DNA of 64,000 nucleotides from Misgurnus anguillicaudatus (taxonomy: Eukaryota > Chordata > Actinopteri > Cypriniformes > Cobitidae). Each line of letters opens with the position of its first letter. Within the stretch, counting starts at the first letter, position 1. The notes under the pieces were generated by a model. That model did no database searches, was not told the DNA's origin, and worked only from the letters and a program-made list of their open reading frames with translations. The stretch spans positions 12,187,001 through 12,251,000 of the forward strand of contig NC_073360.2 in NCBI RefSeq assembly GCF_027580225.2. Reading direction: 5' to 3'. A program made the translations under genes and the position numbers. This document shows, piece after piece, positions 62,824 through 64,000 of the stretch.

Positions 62824-64000
62824 TTAAAGCAGTCTGTCTCAATGTCAAAATTAATCAATAAAAGAAAAACATATATTTCACATATATTAATATTGTTTTT
62901 GCTTTGCGTAACCAGGTGTAGTTCTGTCATGTTTTGTCAGATCCATTGTTTTGAAGTTTTTTAATAGAGAATGTTAAAATATAAATAACTTATTTTTGAA
63001 GATTTGCTCATCCCAACTCAATTTGCCAGCACAGGTCACAAATGACGCAGCAGCAAACAGAAATGGAGAAAGAACAAAGTCTAAAAGTTATTATACACAG
63101 TTCACACACACATATATAATGTAAATAAAAACTTTTATTTTGCAATAGATTAATCGCGATTAATTGTTATGCATCCCCACTTGATTGACCAATCGGAATA
63201 GAGTATTCCAGAGACCTGTGTAATAAGTTATTTTAAATGTTGACAGCCTATTTTTATTTCAAGTCATTAAGTTATCATTTTTGTTTTATACGTAGATTTT
63301 ACGAAGTAAAATTAAAATCTTTTCAAGTACTCTTTAGTACATGCTATAGTACCCCTATAGTAGCACTTTATGTTTTTCGTAGTTTTTTATCAAATTACGG
63401 AATTTGCATACATTTTTATACTCTTATTATACCTATGAGCTCAGTATGTAAATATCCACAACGACTCTCTTATACTATATGTATACTGTAGTATGGTAAA
63501 GCCATCCGTGTTTGCAGGTATGCACAGATCTCTCTCAGTCAGCCGTGATTTCGTTCAGGTTTCTAGCATTAATGCTATGAGCTTCTACAGATTAAACTCA
63601 TCTTGTGTTCACTATAATGAATATCTTGAAGATCAGTATTCCCTTTGGTATGCGTCTGTCCATGTGTAGCTTAGTGCTGTGCAACCTACTGTATAATAAG
63701 CTCCTGTTTGCCAGAGTCGACATGTTCTTGCATGCATATCTGAGATTTTGACATCAAGATATATTTACATTTTGTTTGCGCATTCTTTGATTATCGCTCT
63801 AGCAAGTTTTCCTCTCTGTATTGAGATTGTTTATAGAAAATCAGTCAACGTGATGTCGTAATTGCCAGTGGGATACTTTGGATGTTATTTTAGCCTTGAC
63901 TTTCCAGGGGCGCCAATTAAAGAAACATTGTGAAAATTAATTAGCATTGGTTATGAATATTGTATGTTGGTTGTTAAATGTACAATTTATCTTAGTTTGT

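Overview
This is vertebrate nuclear DNA, almost certainly from a teleost and probably a cyprinid-like fish. The evidence is one intron-split gene whose protein closely matches vertebrate p190A RhoGAP, AT-rich non-coding DNA, many tRNA-derived SINE fragments with the fish-type tail GTCGCTTTGGATAAAAGCG, and a very high load of short non-autonomous DNA transposons. No bacterial, phage or plasmid features are present.

The only gene I can support is arhgap35 (ARHGAP35/GRLF1, p190A RhoGAP) on the + strand. A splice acceptor at 45158-45159 opens an exon with 380 nt of 5'UTR carrying several upstream ORFs, followed by one very large coding exon (45540-49268, 1243 codons). A 10.7-kb intron follows. 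A second coding exon (59967-60109) carries the basic linker and the first residues of the RhoGAP domain. The window ends inside the next intron, so the catalytic arginine-finger exon and the C-terminus lie beyond 64000. The non-coding first exon and promoter were not located; they lie either somewhere in 1-45159 or outside the window.

The first 45 kb hold no recognisable coding exon. They are a mosaic of transposon remnants and plain AT-rich sequence. Three groups of DNA elements can be defined by their ends and target-site duplications (TSDs). (1) hAT-type elements have 8-bp TSDs or near-matching ones: 4987-5198, 13768-14080, 14359-15112, 21018-21333, 49344-50867, 55648-55887, 57244-58967, 59094-59244 and 60931-63179. 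(2) Elements flanked by TTAA (piggyBac-like target) include 27071-27620, 29758-30680, 41075-41803, 51765-52471, 52691-52962 and 62115-62823. (3) Elements with 3-bp TTA duplications (PIF/Harbinger-like) are at 9826-10356, 23380-24047 and 29825-30142. Many are nested in one another.

The arhgap35 introns are as repeat-rich as the upstream DNA. An hAT copy starts 75 bp after the splice donor of the large exon. A 2.2-kb nested hAT/microsatellite/fold-back stack begins about 0.8 kb after the small exon. I found no previously undescribed multi-gene system. The most interesting items are the chained uORFs ending in a TAATG overlap with the arhgap35 start, a near-perfect fold-back of about 0.7 kb in the intron, an insertion verified by a paralogous empty site, and TTAA elements that preserve an ATG directly followed by a splice-donor consensus.
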